51,966 bases of DNA from Holophagales bacterium. GTDB lineage: Bacteria > Acidobacteriota > Thermoanaerobaculia > UBA5066. Position numbers and translations under genes: made by a program. Positions 1-8,476 of this stretch are shown piece by piece (the first letter of the stretch is position 1; every line of letters begins with the position of its first letter). A model generated the notes under the pieces. It was not told where the DNA came from. It was given only the letters and a program-made list of their open reading frames with translations, and did not search any database. The stretch spans positions 1 through 51,966 of the forward strand of contig JADJVF010000026.1 in the NCBI GenBank assembly GCA_016716705.1, given 5' to 3'.

Positions 1-574
1 CCGGGGCCATGCCGAGGAGCGCCATCACTTCGGCGCCCTTGTCCTTCAGGGGGCTCGCCTTGGCGAGCGCTTCACCGAGGTTCCCGGCGGTGAAGGCGGC
101 AGACGCCTCGTCCCACGCCTTCGTGATTCCGGCGAGGCCTTCCTGGGCCTGGGCCAGCTTCGCCTTGTCCATCCCCTTCGGGAGCTTCTTCGCCTTGCCG
201 AGCTCCTCGATCTTCGCCTGGATCGACGCGACGGTCTGCGGGAGCGAGGCGGCGAGGTCGTTCCACGCCTTCGTCAGCTCGTCCTTCTTGGCGGCGGTGG
301 CGGCCACGAGATCCTTGGCCTTCGTGGCGAGCTCGGTGCCGGCCGCGAGGGCTTCCTTGTACTCGCCCTTGGCGAACTTGTCCTTGGCGGCGGCGAGCGC
401 GTCCTTTGCGGCGGCGAGCTGATCCGGGACGTACTTCTCGGCCTCGGGCGCGGCGGCGGTGATCGCGTCGTCGCCGGCCTTGATGGCGGTTTCGGCGGGG
501 CCCTTGTCGGTGTTGCAGGCGGCGAGGCCGGCCACCAGCAGCACGCATGCGAGGAGGGCGAAGGTCTTCTTCAT
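1..574 (-). CDS. Ala/Lys-rich lipoprotein, 3' end outside window
   Basis: The gene runs off the left edge, so about 191 residues are visible and the C-terminus is missing. The ATG at 574 follows an AGGAGA ribosome site. The start of the protein is a lipoprotein signal: a Lys-Lys N-terminus, a hydrophobic stretch and the lipobox LAAC with Cys20 as the lipidated residue. The rest is Ala/Lys/Glu-rich and predicted helical, with heptad-like repeats such as LAAAKDALAAAKDKFAKG. This resembles DUF4398-type periplasmic helical lipoproteins, but I cannot assign a function. It lies 68 bp downstream of the SIS gene on the same strand and may be the tail of that operon or an independent unit. Confidence 0.8.
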   Translation of the reverse strand, partial: MKKTFALLACVLLVAGLAACNTDKGPAETAIKAGDDAITAAAPEAEKYVPDQLAAAKDALAAAKDKFAKGEYKEALAAGTELATKAKDLVAATAAKKDELTKAWNDLAASLPQTVASIQAKIEELGKAKKLPKGMDKAKLAQAQEGLAGITKAWDEASAAFTAGNLGEALAKASPLKDKGAEVMALLGMAP

Positions 575-642
575 TCCGTGTCTCCTTCGAGCGTTCGTTT
601 CCGCGAACCAGCTCGGACTGGAAAGCTTACTCCTCGACGCCT

Positions 643-1668
643 TCAGCGGGTCTCCGTCACCTTCGAGAGGCCGCGCGGGGCGTCGGGGTCGAGGCCGCGC
701 GCGCGGGCCGCGTGGAAGGCGAGGAGCTGACCGGGAACGACGGCGACGATCGGCGAGAGGAGCTCGGGGAGCCGCGGGACCGGGAGCGACCCGCGTCCGG
801 TCGGGCCGATGAGGAGAACCGGGCTTCCGCGCCGCCTCAGCTCGGCGGCCAGCGCGGCGAGATCGGCCTCGGTCGCCGTCCCCGGGGGCGAGACGACGAT
901 CGTGGGGAGTTTCGGACCGGCGAGAGCGATCGGACCGTGCATGAAGTCGGCGCCCGAGAGGGCTTCCGCGTCGAGGAGCGCGAGCTCCTTCAGCTTGAGG
1001 GCGATCTCGTGGGCCGTCGGGTAGTTCAGGCCGCGCGAGAGGACGACGAGGCGCGTCGCGTGCGCCAGCCGCTCGGCGGCCCGCCGGGCCGCACCTTCCA
1101 CGCCGATGGTGTCCGCGACGGCGTCGGGGAGGGCCCCGAGCCCCTCGGCGAACCGCCGCGCGCCGGAGAGGGCGGAGGCCAGGAGCGCGACGGCGAGGAG
1201 CTGTGCCGTGTAGGTCTTCGTCGCCGCGATGCTTCTCTCTTCGCCAGCGTGGAGCGGGATCACCTCGGCCGCTGCGCGGGCGAGCGGACTCTCGGGATCG
1301 TTCACGATGGCGAGGGTCGGAGACCCGGCCGAGCGGGCGGCGGCGATCGTCTCGACGACGTCGGGCGACTGCCCCGACTGCGAGATGCCGATGACGAGCG
1401 CCCCCCTGAGCCGGAGCGGGCTGTCGTAGAGCGTGACGAGAGACGGGCCGGCGAGGGCGACCGGGAGCCGGCAGGTCAGCCCGAGGGCGTACTGCGCGTA
1501 GCGGGCGGCGTTGTCGGACGTGCCGCGCGCGGCGATCAGGACGAAGCGGAGGTCGTGGCGCGAGAGGCCGCGCGCGATCCGCCGGACGTTCGCCCCCTCG
1601 CGGACGAGGAGGCGCGTCAGGACGTCGGGCTGTTCGCCGATCTCGGCGCGAAGGACGGAGCGTTTCAT
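643..1668 (-). CDS. SIS-domain GlcN6P deaminase/isomerase-like protein (GlmS C-half/NagB-II type)
   Basis: The 341-residue protein has two sugar-isomerase (SIS) domains, roughly residues 30-165 and 195-330, and lacks the glutaminase domain of full-length GlmS. The segment GISQSGQSPD near residue 95 is the phosphosugar-binding SIS motif. ERSIAATKTYTAQL and RGLNYPTAHEIALKLKE match conserved GlmS/NagB-II segments. A stand-alone protein of this size is typical of type II glucosamine-6-phosphate deaminases, which release ammonia and give fructose-6-phosphate; other AgaS-like phosphosugar isomerases remain possible. Its start overlaps the stop of the upstream ROK kinase (ATGA), so the two are translationally coupled. 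Kinase plus deaminase suggests cytoplasmic use of GlcNAc or glucosamine; a NagA deacetylase is not in the window. Confidence 0.85.
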   Translation of the reverse strand: MKRSVLRAEIGEQPDVLTRLLVREGANVRRIARGLSRHDLRFVLIAARGTSDNAARYAQYALGLTCRLPVALAGPSLVTLYDSPLRLRGALVIGISQSGQSPDVVETIAAARSAGSPTLAIVNDPESPLARAAAEVIPLHAGEERSIAATKTYTAQLLAVALLASALSGARRFAEGLGALPDAVADTIGVEGAARRAAERLAHATRLVVLSRGLNYPTAHEIALKLKELALLDAEALSGADFMHGPIALAGPKLPTIVVSPPGTATEADLAALAAELRRRGSPVLLIGPTGRGSLPVPRLPELLSPIVAVVPGQLLAFHAARARGLDPDAPRGLSKVTETR

Positions 1669-2580
1669 CGTGGCACCTCCGGAGTTTCGTCATCGGAGAA
1701 GAGCCAGGCGGCCCCGCGGACGCCCGAGGAGTCGCCCCAGCGGGGCGGGAGGAGCGGCGTGTCGACGCGGTCGGAGAAGACCCAGCGTCCCCAGAGGCTC
1801 GGGACCTCCTCGTAGAGCGGGGGAGATTCGAGAGTCCCCCGCCGAGGACGATCGCGTCGGGGTCGAGGACGTTGATCACGGAGGCGAGCGCGCGGGCCAC
1901 CCGGTGGGTATGGCGCGTGAGAGTGGCCGCCGCGCCGGCGTCACCCGTGGCGGCCGCGACGGCGATCTCGCTCGCGCTGCGCTCCTCGCCCGTGGCGGCG
2001 AGGTGGTCGCGCGCGAGGCCCGGTCCGGAGAGGAACGTCTCGATGCAGCCGTTCTTTCCGCACCAGCAGGCGGGGCCGGGCTGCTCGTCCTCGCGGGCCC
2101 ACGGGAGCGGGTTGTGGCCCCACTCGCCGGCGATCGCGTTCGGTCCGGTGAGGACCCGGCCGTTCACGACGATTCCGCCGCCCGTGCCCGTCCCGACGAT
2201 GACGCCGAAGACGCACGCGGCTCCGGCGGCCGCGCCGTCGCTCGCCTCGGAGAGGGCGAAGCAGTTCGCGTCGTTGGCGAGGCGGACGTCGCGGCCGAGG
2301 AGGCGGGAGAGGTCGGTGCCGAGCGGGCGGCCGAGGAGCCAGGTGGAGTTCGCGTTCTTCACGAGGCCGGTCGCGGGGGAGATCGTCCCGGGCATCCCGA
2401 CGCCGACCGTCCGCGCGCGCCGAGCGTCGACTCGACCTCTGTGACGAGGCTCGCGATCGTCGCGAGCGTCCCGTCGTAGTCGGGCGGGGTCGGGCGCCGC
2501 AGACGAAGGAGCTCGCGGCCTTCGTCGCCCAGGGCGAGCGCCTCGGTCTTCGTCCCGCCGAGGTCGATGCCGATCCTCAG
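1665..2580 (-). CDS. ROK-family sugar kinase (GlcNAc kinase-like), two frameshifts
   Basis: Read through two frameshifts, this is a ROK kinase of about 305 residues. It starts RIGIDLGGTKTE (the ATP phosphate-binding site), continues with GVGMPGTISPATGLVKNAN, an NDANCF segment, and the ROK zinc motif CWCGKNGCIE, and ends WGDSSGVRGAAWL. Such enzymes phosphorylate N-acetylglucosamine or similar hexoses. The frame breaks in a CG run at about 2412-2421 and again in a G run at about 1818-1823; each is explained by one missing base, and 916+2 bases gives 306 codons. The best start is CTG at 2580, with AGGAG just upstream inside the end of the preceding gene; no ATG, GTG or TTG lies in frame there. 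It is coupled to the SIS gene through ATGA. Confidence 0.8.
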
Positions 2581-2584
2581 CCGA

Positions 2585-2995
2585 TCACTCCTCGGTGTCG
2601 TCGATCTGGCCGGTGACGCGCCGCTTCACGAGGGAAAACGAGAGGCCGACGGCGAGCGTCGCGGCGAGGCACGAGAGGACGAACCAGGTGATCGCCGCGC
2701 CCTTCACGTCGGTGCCCTGCAGGTCGACGAAGAGCCAGATGAGGACGCCGAAGAAGCCCGCGGCGAGCGCGGTGCCGATGTGCCCGAGCGACCGGAGCGT
2801 CGACCGGACGCAGAAGAGCCAGCCGGCCGCGAGGAAGATCCCGGCGAGGACCTTCAGCGGGAGCGGACCGCCTCCGGCCTGGCGGACCCAGTGGACGTAG
2901 GAGTACCCCGTCGGGTTGTACGTCGCGAAGACGAGAGTCGCGGCCCCGAGGAGCCGCAGGAGAAACCCTCCGACCGAGATTCCGGTTCCGGCCAA
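2585..2995 (-). CDS. Small four-helix membrane protein (DUF6524-like)
   Basis: The 136-residue protein has about four hydrophobic helices (near residues 9-25, 45-62, 70-88 and 100-121) and a short charged C-terminus. The segment FATYNPTGYSYVHW near the first helix is, from memory, the hallmark of the DUF6524 family of inner-membrane proteins of unknown function. The start is a TTG at 2995, preceded by GAGGAGG with a five-base spacer; there is no better ATG. Its end carries the ribosome site used by the ROK kinase four bases downstream, so it is probably the first gene of that operon, although no functional link to sugar use is known. Confidence 0.7.
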   Translation of the reverse strand: MAGTGISVGGFLLRLLGAATLVFATYNPTGYSYVHWVRQAGGGPLPLKVLAGIFLAAGWLFCVRSTLRSLGHIGTALAAGFFGVLIWLFVDLQGTDVKGAAITWFVLSCLAATLAVGLSFSLVKRRVTGQIDDTEE

Positions 2996-3043
2996 TGCAA
3001 CCTCCTCGTTCGAAAGCTCGTTTTCCAGTCTAGCGGAGGAGGG

Positions 3044-4075
3044 TCACTTCCCGAGATGCTTCTCGAGGAAGTCCCAGATCTCCTTCCGCGACTCCTTCGC
3101 GAAAGGCGTGTCGATCCGGTTGAAGGAGTGCCCGGCGGGGGCGTCCTTGTAGATCCGGACCTCGAACTTCCTTCCTTCGGCCTTCAGGGCGTTGACCAGG
3201 TTCTCCGTCTCGATCACGTTCACGTCGCGGTCGTTCGTCGTGGCGTGGATCAGGAGCGGCGTCTTCAGCTTCGAGGCCCAGAAGACGGGGCTGCGCTTCC
3301 GGTACTCGTCGACGTCCTCGACGACCTTCTTCCCGATGTGGTTCTTCGCCGCGAAGAGGTCCTCGTACGACTGCTCGTGGTAGCCGAGGCGCGTCACGAG
3401 GTCGGTCACGGGGACGCCGGCGTAGGCCGCCCGGAACTTCTCCGGGTGGTGCATCACGGCGAGCAGGGCGATCAGCCCGCCGTGGCTCCAGCCGGCGATC
3501 GCCGCGCGGTTCCCGTCGACGTACGGCAGGTCGGCGACGGCCCAGTCGAGGCCGGCCACGACGTCGTCCACCTCGAGGCCGCCGTAGTCGATGGCGTCGT
3601 GGAAGTCCTTCCCGTATCCGGTCGAGCCGCGGTACTCGGGGGCCAGGACGACCCACCCTCTCGCGAGCATCTCCTTCACGATGTGGACGTGGTAGGTGCC
3701 GAAGTCGCCGTGGACTCCCCCGTGGGGCAGGACGACGACGGGGTACTTCCGGCCGGCCTCGCGCTTCTTCGGCGCGAAGACGTACTGGGCGAAGCGCATC
3801 GGGTGGCGCTCGTTCGCGATGCCGTAGCGCGCCGTTCCGCGCGGGTTCGGCGGGCCGGCGATCGAGACCTTGTCGATCTCGGCCACGTCCGAGAGGCGGA
3901 GCCAGAAGAGGACGTCGTCGCCGGACTTCCGAACCTGGTCCAGCTGGAACTCCAGGTCCGTCAGCTTCGCCTCGAGAGCTTTCAGGCGCTCCTCCGCGCC
4001 CGGCGCCTCGGCGGCGCGCGAGAGAGACGGAAGGAGGGTGAGGAGAAGGAGAAGAGCTCCGACCCGAACGCGCAT
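3044..4075 (-). CDS. Secreted alpha/beta hydrolase (S9/dienelactone hydrolase type)
   Basis: This 343-residue protein has an N-terminal signal peptide (about residues 1-22, cleavage after SRA). A short coiled-coil segment follows (about 27-60), then an alpha/beta hydrolase fold of the prolyl-oligopeptidase/dienelactone hydrolase group. The oxyanion region is LPHGG, the nucleophile elbow is GWSHGG with Ser197, an acid residue is expected in the TNDRDVN region, and the catalytic His is His316 in GHSFN. The fold lacks the beta-propeller of true prolyl oligopeptidases, so the substrate could be a peptide or an ester; it cannot be told from sequence. It acts outside the cytoplasm. It is divergent from the phosphatase at 4198, with about 120 bp between them. 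Confidence 0.85.
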   Translation of the reverse strand: MRVRVGALLLLLTLLPSLSRAAEAPGAEERLKALEAKLTDLEFQLDQVRKSGDDVLFWLRLSDVAEIDKVSIAGPPNPRGTARYGIANERHPMRFAQYVFAPKKREAGRKYPVVVLPHGGVHGDFGTYHVHIVKEMLARGWVVLAPEYRGSTGYGKDFHDAIDYGGLEVDDVVAGLDWAVADLPYVDGNRAAIAGWSHGGLIALLAVMHHPEKFRAAYAGVPVTDLVTRLGYHEQSYEDLFAAKNHIGKKVVEDVDEYRKRSPVFWASKLKTPLLIHATTNDRDVNVIETENLVNALKAEGRKFEVRIYKDAPAGHSFNRIDTPFAKESRKEIWDFLEKHLGK

Positions 4076-4197
4076 CGTCGCCTCCGAATGGGGCTCGATC
4101 CCCGGAGGGCCGGCCCGGCCAGGCAGGTTAGCAGGCCGTCGGGATCGAGCGTGCTCCTTTGCCCCTCCTCCGGTATCGTCCGCGCCAGGGAACGAAG

Positions 4198-4950
4198 ATG
4201 GGGGCCGGGCGGACGATTGCAGTCGGTGACGTGCACGGGGACCTGAAGGGCCTCGAGACGCTGCTGTCGCGCCTGCCGGTCCTCGACGAGGGCGACACGC
4301 TCCTCTTCGTCGGCGACTACGTCGACCGCGGGCCCGACCCGGCCGGGGTCGTCCGCCGCGTCCGCGCCCTGCCGAAGGAAACCGCGGCCCGCGTCATCCT
4401 CCTTCGCGGCAACCACGAGGACGCCTGGTTGAAGGCCTGCCGCGAGGGGGCGCCCGAGTTCGTCCTTCCGCGCGGGAACGGCTGCTACACGACCTACCGC
4501 TCGTTCACCGGCGGCCTTCCGCCCGAACGGGAGGAGGACCCGACGGCCGAGGAGATGCGGTCGATGGCGACCGGGACGTTCTTCCCGGCGGACGTCGTGG
4601 AGTGGATGAAGACCCTGGCCTACTTCCATGAAGACGAGCACGCCATCTACGTCCACGCCGGCCTGCCGTTCGAAGGGGAGCGCTGGCTCCACCCTTCGGA
4701 AGTGAAGGACCCGAGGCCGCTCCTCTGGCAGAGGAGCCGCACCTTCTACCAGAGCTACGAGGGGAAGCGGGTCGTCTTCGGCCACACGCCGGTGAAGAGG
4801 CTGCCCCAGGAGCAGTCGACGTTCACTCCCGGGGACCCGCTCGACGTCTTTCTCACGGGCGGCCTGGCCGGCATCGACACCGGCGCGGGGATGGGGGGCT
4901 TCCTCTCGGCGATCGAGCTGCCCGGTTGCCGGGTCATCGACTCGCGTTGA
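4198..4950 (+). CDS. PPP-type metallophosphatase
   Basis: The 250-residue protein carries the three PPP signatures: GDVHG (residues 10-14), GDYVDRG (39-45) and RGNHED (70-75). Further metal ligands are in VHAGLPFEG and FGHTPV toward the C-terminus. These bind two metal ions and hydrolyse phosphoesters; bacterial members act on phosphoproteins or on diadenosine tetraphosphate (ApaH relatives). I chose the ATG at 4198 because the longer reading adds 13 residues with no family resemblance. It is cytoplasmic. A histidine kinase gene follows 73 bp later on the same strand, but these phosphatases do not normally act on phospho-His, so a link is not implied. Confidence 0.88.
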   Translation: MGAGRTIAVGDVHGDLKGLETLLSRLPVLDEGDTLLFVGDYVDRGPDPAGVVRRVRALPKETAARVILLRGNHEDAWLKACREGAPEFVLPRGNGCYTTYRSFTGGLPPEREEDPTAEEMRSMATGTFFPADVVEWMKTLAYFHEDEHAIYVHAGLPFEGERWLHPSEVKDPRPLLWQRSRTFYQSYEGKRVVFGHTPVKRLPQEQSTFTPGDPLDVFLTGGLAGIDTGAGMGGFLSAIELPGCRVIDSR

Positions 4951-5023
4951 GTTCCGCGCGCGGGACCCGGGCGCAGGGAACGGGCTTTTGGAGAGAATGT
5001 CGTCGGTGGTCCCGGAGGCCAGG

Positions 5024-6133
5024 ATGAACGACACCGCCCGGCAGGTGGTTCGCGAGGGAGAGGCGCGGTTCCGGACGCTCTTCGAGACGATGACCGAGGG
5101 TGTCGCGTTGCACCGCCTCCTCCTCGACGAACGGGGCGAGCCGGCCGATTACGTCCTCACGGGCGCGAACCCGGCCTACGAGGCCCACACCGGCATCCGG
5201 AGCGGTGACGCCGTCGGGCGCCGGGCCTCGGAGCTCTACGGCGCGGGAGGCGCTCCCTACCTCGACGTCTTCGGCCGGGTCGCCATGACCGGTGAGCCGG
5301 CGCGGATGGAGGCCTACTTCGAGCCGTTGGGGCGCCACTTCCGCATCCTCGTCGTCTCGCCGGCCCGGGGCGAGTTCGCCACGATCTTCGAGGACATCTC
5401 TGCGGCCAAGGAGATGGAGGCGGCCCTCACGGCCTCGAACGCGGCGCTCCTGGCACGGAACGAGGAGCTCGACGCCTACGCCCACACGGTGGCCCACGAC
5501 CTGAAGAACCCGGTCGCGGCGATCCTCGGGTTCGCCGAGCACCTGGAGGAGGGCTTCGACACGCTCGGGGAGCGCGAACGGCGGGAATCGCTCGAGGCGA
5601 TCACCCGGAGCGCGCAGAAGATGCAGGCCATCATCGACGCGCTCCTCCTGCTCGGAGAGACTCGCCGGTCGGACGTCAGGAATGTGCTGCTCGACCTGGG
5701 GCTGATTGCGGGCGAATGCCTGGAAGGCCTCGCGCACGAGGTGAAGCGTCTCGGGGCCGAGATCCGCCTCCCGGAAACCTGGCCTTCCGCGATCGGTCAC
5801 GCGCCGTGGGTCGAGCAGGTCCTGACGAACTACGTCAGCAACGCGCTCAAGTACGGAGGGCGGCCTCCCCGGGTCGAGCTCGGGGCCGTGGTCGTGGACG
5901 AGCGCCGGGTCCGCATCTGGGTTCGCGACAACGGACGGGGTCTGACGCCGGAGGAGGTCGGGAGGACGTTCGCGCCGTTCACCCGGCTCTCGGTCGACGA
6001 TGTCGCGGGACACGGGCTGGGCCTGTCGATCGTCCGCCGGCTCGTGGAACGGATGGGCGGCGAGGTCTCGGTGGAGAGCGCGGGGACGCCCGGCGCGGGC
6101 TGCACCTTCAGCTTCACGCTCGAGCGCGGGTAG
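5024..6133 (+). CDS. Soluble PAS-domain sensor histidine kinase
   Basis: The 369-residue kinase has a PAS domain (about residues 10-130), a HisKA domain with the phospho-accepting His158 in AHDLKNP, and a HATPase domain. The ATPase shows the N-box (NYVSNALKYG, Asn269/Asn273), the G1 box DNGRGL and the G2 box GHGLGLSIV. There is no transmembrane segment, so it senses a cytoplasmic signal or a partner protein. It is an orphan: no response regulator is adjacent. I chose the ATG at 5024 because GGAGG sits five bases upstream; the frame also has an earlier ATG at 4997 and a TTG at 4988. A related Phe-Arg-rich PAS and DLKNP box is common in phytochrome-like kinases, but no GAF/PHY domain is present. 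Confidence 0.9.
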   Translation: MNDTARQVVREGEARFRTLFETMTEGVALHRLLLDERGEPADYVLTGANPAYEAHTGIRSGDAVGRRASELYGAGGAPYLDVFGRVAMTGEPARMEAYFEPLGRHFRILVVSPARGEFATIFEDISAAKEMEAALTASNAALLARNEELDAYAHTVAHDLKNPVAAILGFAEHLEEGFDTLGERERRESLEAITRSAQKMQAIIDALLLLGETRRSDVRNVLLDLGLIAGECLEGLAHEVKRLGAEIRLPETWPSAIGHAPWVEQVLTNYVSNALKYGGRPPRVELGAVVVDERRVRIWVRDNGRGLTPEEVGRTFAPFTRLSVDDVAGHGLGLSIVRRLVERMGGEVSVESAGTPGAGCTFSFTLERG

Positions 6134-6202
6134 GCCCGCGGCGGCGCCCCGTCCGCCGGCAGGCCGGATCCGATCCGCGCGAGGAGCGAGGAGCTCGCGG
6201 CG

Positions 6203-6985
6203 TCAGTACTCGTCGGTCTTTTCGGGGGTCCTGAGCGCGTTCACGACAGTGTCCGCGGCGCGCCTCGCGCGTGCGAGCAGGGCTTCGAGCTCGGCCCGGC
6301 GAGGCGCGTCCCCCCGCTCCCGCGCGATCGCGATCTCGAGCTCGAGGCCGTGGAGGCGGAGGGCATGGCAGGCCAGGGAGTCGGGAGAGATCGTGAGCGC
6401 CTCGTCGAGCCGCTGCCGCGCACGCGCCGCAAGCGCCGCCGCAGCCCCCCGCCGCCCGTCTTCGTTCTCGCGGGCCGCCTTCCCGAGGGCCGTCTCGGCG
6501 CTCGCCCTCAGGGCGCTGCTGCGGATCTCCGCCGGGAGGACGCGGTTCCTTCCCCTTCCGAGGAGCCAGGCGTCGAGCCCTGCCGCGTCGCCGGCCTTCG
6601 CGAGGAGGCTCGCGACGGCCTGCGCGTACTCCTCGTTGGCGGGGTCGCCGGAGAGGAGCTCCTCGTAGATCGACACGACGGTTCGGAGGCGGGCCGCGTT
6701 GGTCGGCGAGAGATCGTCCCGGTCGATCAGCTCTCCGAGGGCCCGCGCGCGCAGGACGCCGTACGCGGGATGCGACGGGTCGAGGGCGACGGCCCGGCCG
6801 AAGCTCTCCGCGGCCGCCAGGAAGTCGCCGGCCGCGAAGGCCCGGCTCCCGGCCTCGGCCTCCTCGCGCGCCTGCCGGGCCGAATTCTCCAGGGCGGGCG
6901 GCACGCCGTCGGGCGGGCTGCCGGCGAGGAGCCGGGCCGAGGCGAAGAGAGCGACCAGGAGGAGCGGTCTCGCGAGTTGAAGCAC
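6203..6985 (-). CDS. Secreted TPR protein
   Basis: The 260-residue protein starts at a GTG at 6985 (VLQLARPLLLVALFASARLLAG), which gives a clean signal peptide; the frame stays open further upstream only as a shadow of the DUF1501 gene. The mature part is helical and shows TPR-like units: AGSRAFAAGDFLAAAESFGR, then AVALDPSHPAYG, SIYEELLSGDPANEEYAQA, and a C-terminal charged helix bundle. It should act as a periplasmic scaffold. It is the third gene of the DUF1800-DUF1501-TPR run, 20 bp after DUF1501, and is likely co-transcribed. I cannot say what it binds. Confidence 0.72.
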   Translation of the reverse strand: MLQLARPLLLVALFASARLLAGSPPDGVPPALENSARQAREEAEAGSRAFAAGDFLAAAESFGRAVALDPSHPAYGVLRARALGELIDRDDLSPTNAARLRTVVSIYEELLSGDPANEEYAQAVASLLAKAGDAAGLDAWLLGRGRNRVLPAEIRSSALRASAETALGKAARENEDGRRGAAAALAARARQRLDEALTISPDSLACHALRLHGLELEIAIARERGDAPRRAELEALLARARRAADTVVNALRTPEKTDEY

Positions 6986-7005
6986 CGGATGTCCCCCCGT
7001 CTCCG

Positions 7006-8472
7006 TCACTGGCAGCCCGGGGTCGTGATCCCCGCCAGGTTCATGAACCCGAGGTCCTGCGACGCGAAGCGATGGAGGTTGGGGAAGACCGTCGCCATGT
7101 TCGCGGTCGAGACCCCGAACCACTTCGCGAGCGTGGCGGCGTACTGGTCGACGGCGACGTTCGGGATCCAGCGGCCCCGCGTGTCGGTGTCGCTCGTCCC
7201 GGCGACGTTTCCCATCGCGAGCGAAGGGAAGATCGACCCGTTCGGACCGTTCACGCCGTAGAAGTTCCCTCCGTTCACGGCACCCCCGACGACGAGCTGG
7301 TGGCTTCCCCACGCGTGGTCGCTGCCGACCGTCGACGCGCCCGATCCCGACGGCTGGAGCGTCCGTCCGAAGTCCGACAGCGTGAACGCGGTCACGCGGT
7401 CCCCGTAGCCGAGGTCGCCCATGGTCAGCGTGAACGCGTTCAGCGCCTGGCTGAGCGCGTCGTAGAGCGCGACCTGGTCGCCGATCTGGTTCTGGTGGGT
7501 GTCGTAGCCCCCCTGCTGCACGAAGAAGATCTGCCGGTTCAGGCCGAGCCCGGCCGAGTCGCGGTTCAGGCGGATGAGCTTGGCCGCCTGCTTCAGCTGC
7601 CGGGCGATCGAGGTGCTGAGGCCGGTGAAGCGGTCGGGGGAGAGGACCGGGTCGGAGGCGAAGAGGGCTCCGATGTCGATCGCCTGCTGCATGACGTCGC
7701 TCGAGGATTTGACGAGCGGGAGCGAGGCATCCTGCCCGCGGATCGCGTCGAAGGAGGCCCGGCGGGCGATCGACTCCGCCGAGGAATTGAAGCCCGAGAG
7801 GACGAAGACGTTGTTCAGCGCCGTCCCCGAGTCGGGCACGGCGAGGGGCCGGGTGGATACCCCCTGGGCGAACAGGTTGATCCCGGCGACGGAGACCGGC
7901 ATCGGAAACGCGACGCCGCCGTTCACGCAGGCGAGGGCGTCCGCGATCCGCCCGCCCCACCCGGTCTGGACGCGCGTGTCGGCCCGGGAGGTCTGCCAGA
8001 TTCCCTGCTGGTCGGAGTGCGAGAAGAGCTGGTAGGGCTTCTTCCGCGCGGCGTTGAGGTAGTCGGCGCGCGAGGCGAGCGGCTCGACGAGCGTTCCCGC
8101 GTTGCAGACGACGGCGGCCTTTCCCTGGCCCCAGAGCCCGTGCAGCTCCGCGAGCTCCGGGTGGAGCCCGAAGACCGAGCCCGCCATCGCGGGCGGCGTG
8201 ATCGAAAGGAGCTGTGCCTGGGGGATCGCCAGTCCCGCGGCGGCCCGGGCCGCCGAGTACGCGGAGTACCCGGTGACCGGCACGACCATGTTGTTCGAGT
8301 CGTTGCCGCCGGCGAGAAAGACGGCCACGAGCGCGCGATAGTCGGTCGGGGCGAGAGGCTCGGCGAGCGCGGTCATCAGCGAGAGACGGCTCGCGGTGGC
8401 GCTCCGGGCGAAGAGGCCGAGTGCGGCGCAGCCGCCGAGAGACAGGAGGTCCCTGCGCGAGAGCTTGCTCAT
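7006..8472 (-). CDS. DUF1501 protein with Tat signal
   Basis: The 488-residue protein belongs to the DUF1501 family, which is alkaline-phosphatase/sulfatase-like in fold and exported. The N-terminus MSKLSRRDLLSLGG is a twin-arginine (Tat) signal, so it is exported folded. Conserved family segments are visible: VAVFLAGGNDSNNMVVP (start of the core), LHPELAELHGLWGQG, FSHSDQQGIWQT, GGYDTHQNQ, and DFGRTLQPSGSG with DHAWGSHQLVVGG near the end. The function of DUF1501 is not established. It starts four bases after the DUF1800 stop; the two families are almost always paired, which implies a common complex or pathway at the cell surface. Confidence 0.92.
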   Translation of the reverse strand: MSKLSRRDLLSLGGCAALGLFARSATASRLSLMTALAEPLAPTDYRALVAVFLAGGNDSNNMVVPVTGYSAYSAARAAAGLAIPQAQLLSITPPAMAGSVFGLHPELAELHGLWGQGKAAVVCNAGTLVEPLASRADYLNAARKKPYQLFSHSDQQGIWQTSRADTRVQTGWGGRIADALACVNGGVAFPMPVSVAGINLFAQGVSTRPLAVPDSGTALNNVFVLSGFNSSAESIARRASFDAIRGQDASLPLVKSSSDVMQQAIDIGALFASDPVLSPDRFTGLSTSIARQLKQAAKLIRLNRDSAGLGLNRQIFFVQQGGYDTHQNQIGDQVALYDALSQALNAFTLTMGDLGYGDRVTAFTLSDFGRTLQPSGSGASTVGSDHAWGSHQLVVGGAVNGGNFYGVNGPNGSIFPSLAMGNVAGTSDTDTRGRWIPNVAVDQYAATLAKWFGVSTANMATVFPNLHRFASQDLGFMNLAGITTPGCQ

Positions 8473-8476
8473 GGCG

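Noticed and set aside
4198..6133. Phosphatase and histidine kinase as one signalling pair
   Set aside because: They are adjacent, but PPP enzymes do not usually act on phospho-His, and there is no response regulator.
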